DNA of 64,000 bases, taken from positions 91,446 to 155,445 of the forward strand of contig CALCOY010000023.1 of assembly GCA_937897325.1 (NCBI GenBank), given 5' to 3'. The notes beneath the pieces are model-generated. The model was not told the DNA's origin and did not search any database. It saw only the letters and a list, made by a program, of their open reading frames with translations. The DNA comes from an uncultured Shimia sp. GTDB lineage: Bacteria; Pseudomonadota; Alphaproteobacteria; Rhodobacterales; Rhodobacteraceae. Below, in pieces: positions 62,162 to 64,000 of the stretch (position 1 is the stretch's first letter; each line of letters opens with the position of its first letter). A program made the position numbers and the translations under genes.

Positions 62162-62607
62162 TCAATCGTAGCGACAGCGGTCCCCAAAAAGAACAAGGGG
62201 CATTGCCAGCAGGAAGATGGTTGCTGGCGGCAGTCCGAAGATCAGAAAGTCTGCTAGAACCGGCCACAAAAGTGCGAGGCATTCGAATGGGGCCAAGGGT
62301 GTTGCTTCTGCGTCCCGGAAACCAAGTCATTGCGATATGCGTAAAGCCACCGAAGATGCCCGCACCGATCAGGAAGAGAAGGGTCCGGCGATCTGACATA
62401 ACCCAACCGAAAGGCCGTTTCGCAAGCGCTCCGATCAGCAAGGCAAGAAAGACGTAAATGGCGATGAACCCAGGGCTTTCGGTCCGTTCCAGACTGCGAA
62501 CCATGATCAGCGTCGGCGCTGAAAAAGGTTGCCGACAAAAGGGCCGGAAGGAAGCCTGTGAAACGCTCATCCGCGCTGCCCCTTTCGCAGAGCTCTGGTG
62601 AGAACAT
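62162..62607 (-). pseudogene. EamA/RhaT-family transporter remnant
   Basis: Three frames read as one DMT-type second half: TGFLPALLSATFFSA near 62560-62515, then MVRSLERTESPGFIAIYVFLALLIG and FLIGAGIFGGFTHIAMTW in another frame. The third frame gives APFECLALLWPVLADFLIFGLPPATIFLL, ending RCRYD at the stop 62162. At least two frameshifts are needed and the N-terminal half is missing. No functional drug/metabolite exporter is expected. Confidence 0.75.
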
Positions 62608-62624
62608 GACGGCAATGCGTGCAA

Positions 62625-63029
62625 TGGTCTAATGCTAACCTATGAGGACATCTAATAGGAAGCCGCAAGGCCCCTTGTTCGCAGCCATATCCATCATCCA
62701 GAACCACATCTTGGCTGAAGATAGCGCACTGGTTGCCGACAAGATGTTCCAGCAGCGCCTGCCGGAATCTTCCCTGCAACTGGCCGAACAACTCCCGCAA
62801 AGCTTCACGGGGGATGTCGTCAAACAGTGATTTCGAAGCTCAGCGCCTAGTTTTGTCAGATTTTCTCAAATGTCGGGCGCCTTATAGAACATCGCTGACG
62901 TCAATACCCTGCATTTAGCCATCACTCAGGAAGGGAAGACAGAACAGACACGTATTTGAACGAAGTCATCTGAATGACCAAAGATCCGGAGCCCGCATAC
63001 CACCAGCACTCATTTCAGCGCTGGAGGGC
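62625..63029. other. Degraded spacer
   Basis: About 400 bp without a convincing gene. A 62-codon plus-strand frame (62642-62830) and its minus-strand mirror have no family resemblance. Confidence 0.4.
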
Positions 63030-63242
63030 TTGGGTGCCCCCAAGGACCATTTCTTGAACGCATATTTGACGAACAGGAACTGGTCAGACCGGTTTCTGCC
63101 TGAAATCAAACGGCTGGTCGGCAAGCACCTGCTGGAAATCGCGCCTGATCCGTTCGGTCACTTCCAGGCCACAGACCTGATGATGCTGGAGGCCCGTGAC
63201 ATGCGGATCGCCGCAAGGATCAGGCGACCGGGCTATTGCAAC
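63030..63242 (+). pseudogene. Fragment of a conserved accessory-region hypothetical protein
   Basis: NRNWSDRFLPEIKRLVGKHL and QATDLMMLEARDMRIAARIRRPGY match a protein family often seen in integrated elements (R-F-L-P-x-I-K/R...A-T-D-L-x-x-L...R-I-A-x-R-x-R-R-P-G-Y). Homology ends after RRPGY, where the sequence changes into the antisense helicase remnant. So this is probably a 5' fragment cut by a rearrangement. Confidence 0.5.
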
Positions 63243-63294
63243 CTCTGCTTACGATGGAAGAGAGGATGTACCATTGACCGACTGGATCTTCGTG

Positions 63295-63880
63295 CCAAAG
63301 AGATGCTTGTAAACCGACAATCGGGTTTGGTGCGGTCGCACCCATTTCGTTGATGAAATCGCTCGTAGTCAAAACAGCGGTTCCGTCGGCCTTCTGGTTG
63401 AATGCCAGCCTGCATCGCATCAGCGAAAGGCATCTCCTGCGCGTAGGTTAAAACCAAGGTATCTGGCTTGCCTTCATCTGCTGCCGCCTTGACCATTGTG
63501 ATGCCGACGTAGAATAATCGTCGTTGTTCTTCTATTTGGTCAGCTGCTTGCAGAGCCGTCATGTCCTGGTCGGGACGCCGGGGGAGCAATCCCTCGACAC
63601 ACCCAGAACCGACAATCACAAGGGCGCTAAGTCCACTGCTTTTTTGCAAACTCATGATCCGAACATAGTCGACGTGAGTTGGGATTTCTGGTTGTGCCAC
63701 CGCTGTCAGCAATTCGGCTACAAATTCAGTTCTATTGCACTCCAGATTGTCATCGAGCACTTGAATTGACGGCGATCTGATTTCACTCGTTTCCGGCTGT
63801 CCGTTGGGGAATAGGTGGTCGACAAGTCCAACGAGATCGGGAATAGCGTCTAGGGTCAGGACGCATTGGTTTCCACTTAG
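63295..63880 (-). pseudogene. UvrD-type ATP-dependent helicase C-terminal remnant
   Basis: The frame is open from about 63880 (LDAIPDLVGLVDHLFPNGQP) through VRIMSLQKSSGLSALVIVGSG and EEQRRLFYVGITMVKAA, which are helicase motifs V and VI of UvrD/PcrA-like proteins. The canonical T-H-K-S/A-K-G-L reads SLQKSSGL. A frameshift near 63390 moves the end to TAVLTTSDFINEMGATAP, a UvrD-like SxFIxELG tail. The N-terminal helicase half is absent and the upstream side is cut by the IS5-type element. Confidence 0.75.
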
Positions 63881-64000
63881 GGGCGTGATTCACGGTTCGA
63901 AAACCGAGCGGTGAACATGTCTGATCTTTTCTGGTTGATGGATGCGCAGATGGCCAAACTGGCCCCCTTTTTCCCTAAGTCGCATGGCAAACCAAGGGTC
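63881..64000 (+). mobile_element. IS5-family insertion sequence, left end (cut by window)
   Basis: The frame at 63917 is an IS5-type transposase start. Helicase homology stops at about 63880, just after CTTAG. GGGCGTGATTCACGG beginning at 63881 is the likely left terminal end, with a TA-type target at 63878-63879. The right end is outside the window, so the terminal repeat cannot be verified. Confidence 0.6.
63917..64000 (+). CDS. IS5-family transposase, N-terminal fragment
   Basis: The first 28 codons read MSDLFWLMDAQMAKLAPFFP then KSHGKPRV, the standard IS5/IS427-type transposase N-terminus (FWLxDxQMxxLxPFFPxSHGxPRVDD). The frame runs off the window. The DDE residues lie outside. Confidence 0.9.
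   Translation, partial: MSDLFWLMDAQMAKLAPFFPKSHGKPRV

Noticed and set aside
1..64000. tRNA, rRNA, tmRNA or riboswitch genes
   Set aside because: I saw no T-loop/acceptor pattern or known riboswitch core by eye. A covariance-model search would decide this.

Overview
The window looks like chromosome of an alphaproteobacterium of the Rhodobacterales (Roseobacter group). The sequence shows GC-rich codon use and the gene strings pdxJ/acpS/lepB/rnc/era/recO, pckA next to chvI-chvG-hprK-rapZ-manX-ptsH, folK-rpoZ-rsh and etfB-etfA-hbd. It also carries a methylsuccinyl-CoA-dehydrogenase-type acyl-CoA dehydrogenase, DUF6473 and DUF1491 proteins, and a CtrA-type TTAA-N7-TTAA box. The species cannot be named from this sequence alone.

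Layout. 1-1542: 3' part of a MalY/PatB-type aminotransferase and a decayed PPK2 gene. 1603-7778: fmt, a small basic exported protein, rnhA, a methyltransferase, DUF3429, a LysE exporter, an excalibur protein behind a CtrA-like box, ispH and a NYN-domain protein. 7909-11757: folK, rpoZ, rsh, DUF2062. 11837-23969: the conserved pdxJ-acpS-lepB-rnc-era-recO block, interrupted by an SDR, an FeS (6-4)-photolyase-like protein, a TfoX-C protein, galM and a class-IV aminotransferase. It also holds a frameshifted second signal peptidase that has lost its catalytic lysine. 23937-33289: TetR, an ECF42-like sigma/DGPF/SRPBCC unit, a Cache-like secreted protein, a reductase, the acyl-CoA dehydrogenase, TauE/SafE, XRE, and an HTH/GNAT-like pair. 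33291-40707: pckA, ChvI/ChvG and the regulatory PTS proteins, then an acyltransferase. 40820-52571: hbd, DUF6473, etfA/etfB, PduO, HIG1, SDR, SH3, parC, DUF898, an M48 peptidase and DUF1045. 52811-56965: a 58-codon membrane peptide, a divergent PhnM-like amidohydrolase and two RTX proteins. 57453-61933: a compact four-gene radical-SAM peptide-modification operon. 62162-64000: decayed genes (EamA transporter, UvrD-type helicase) ending in an IS5-type element that runs off the window.

The most notable system is the minus-strand operon 61933 to 57453. Its first gene encodes a 480-residue protein with 41 cysteines on an almost crystalline lattice. One Cys falls every 17 residues, then two per 17 (10+7), then two per 16 (9+7). 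Forty of the 41 are in C-x-x-[D/N/K]. It is followed after 14 bp by an unknown 170-aa protein, a radical SAM/SPASM enzyme with a possible peptide-recognition N-terminus, and a protein distantly resembling LpxL-type acyltransferases. I infer an unusually large, repetitive RiPP-like substrate whose cysteines are crosslinked by the radical SAM enzyme. No exporter or protease gene is visible in the operon.

Signs of decay (PPK2, second LepB, EamA, UvrD, IS5) cluster at the window ends and near 20 kb. No rRNA, tRNA or CRISPR array was recognised.
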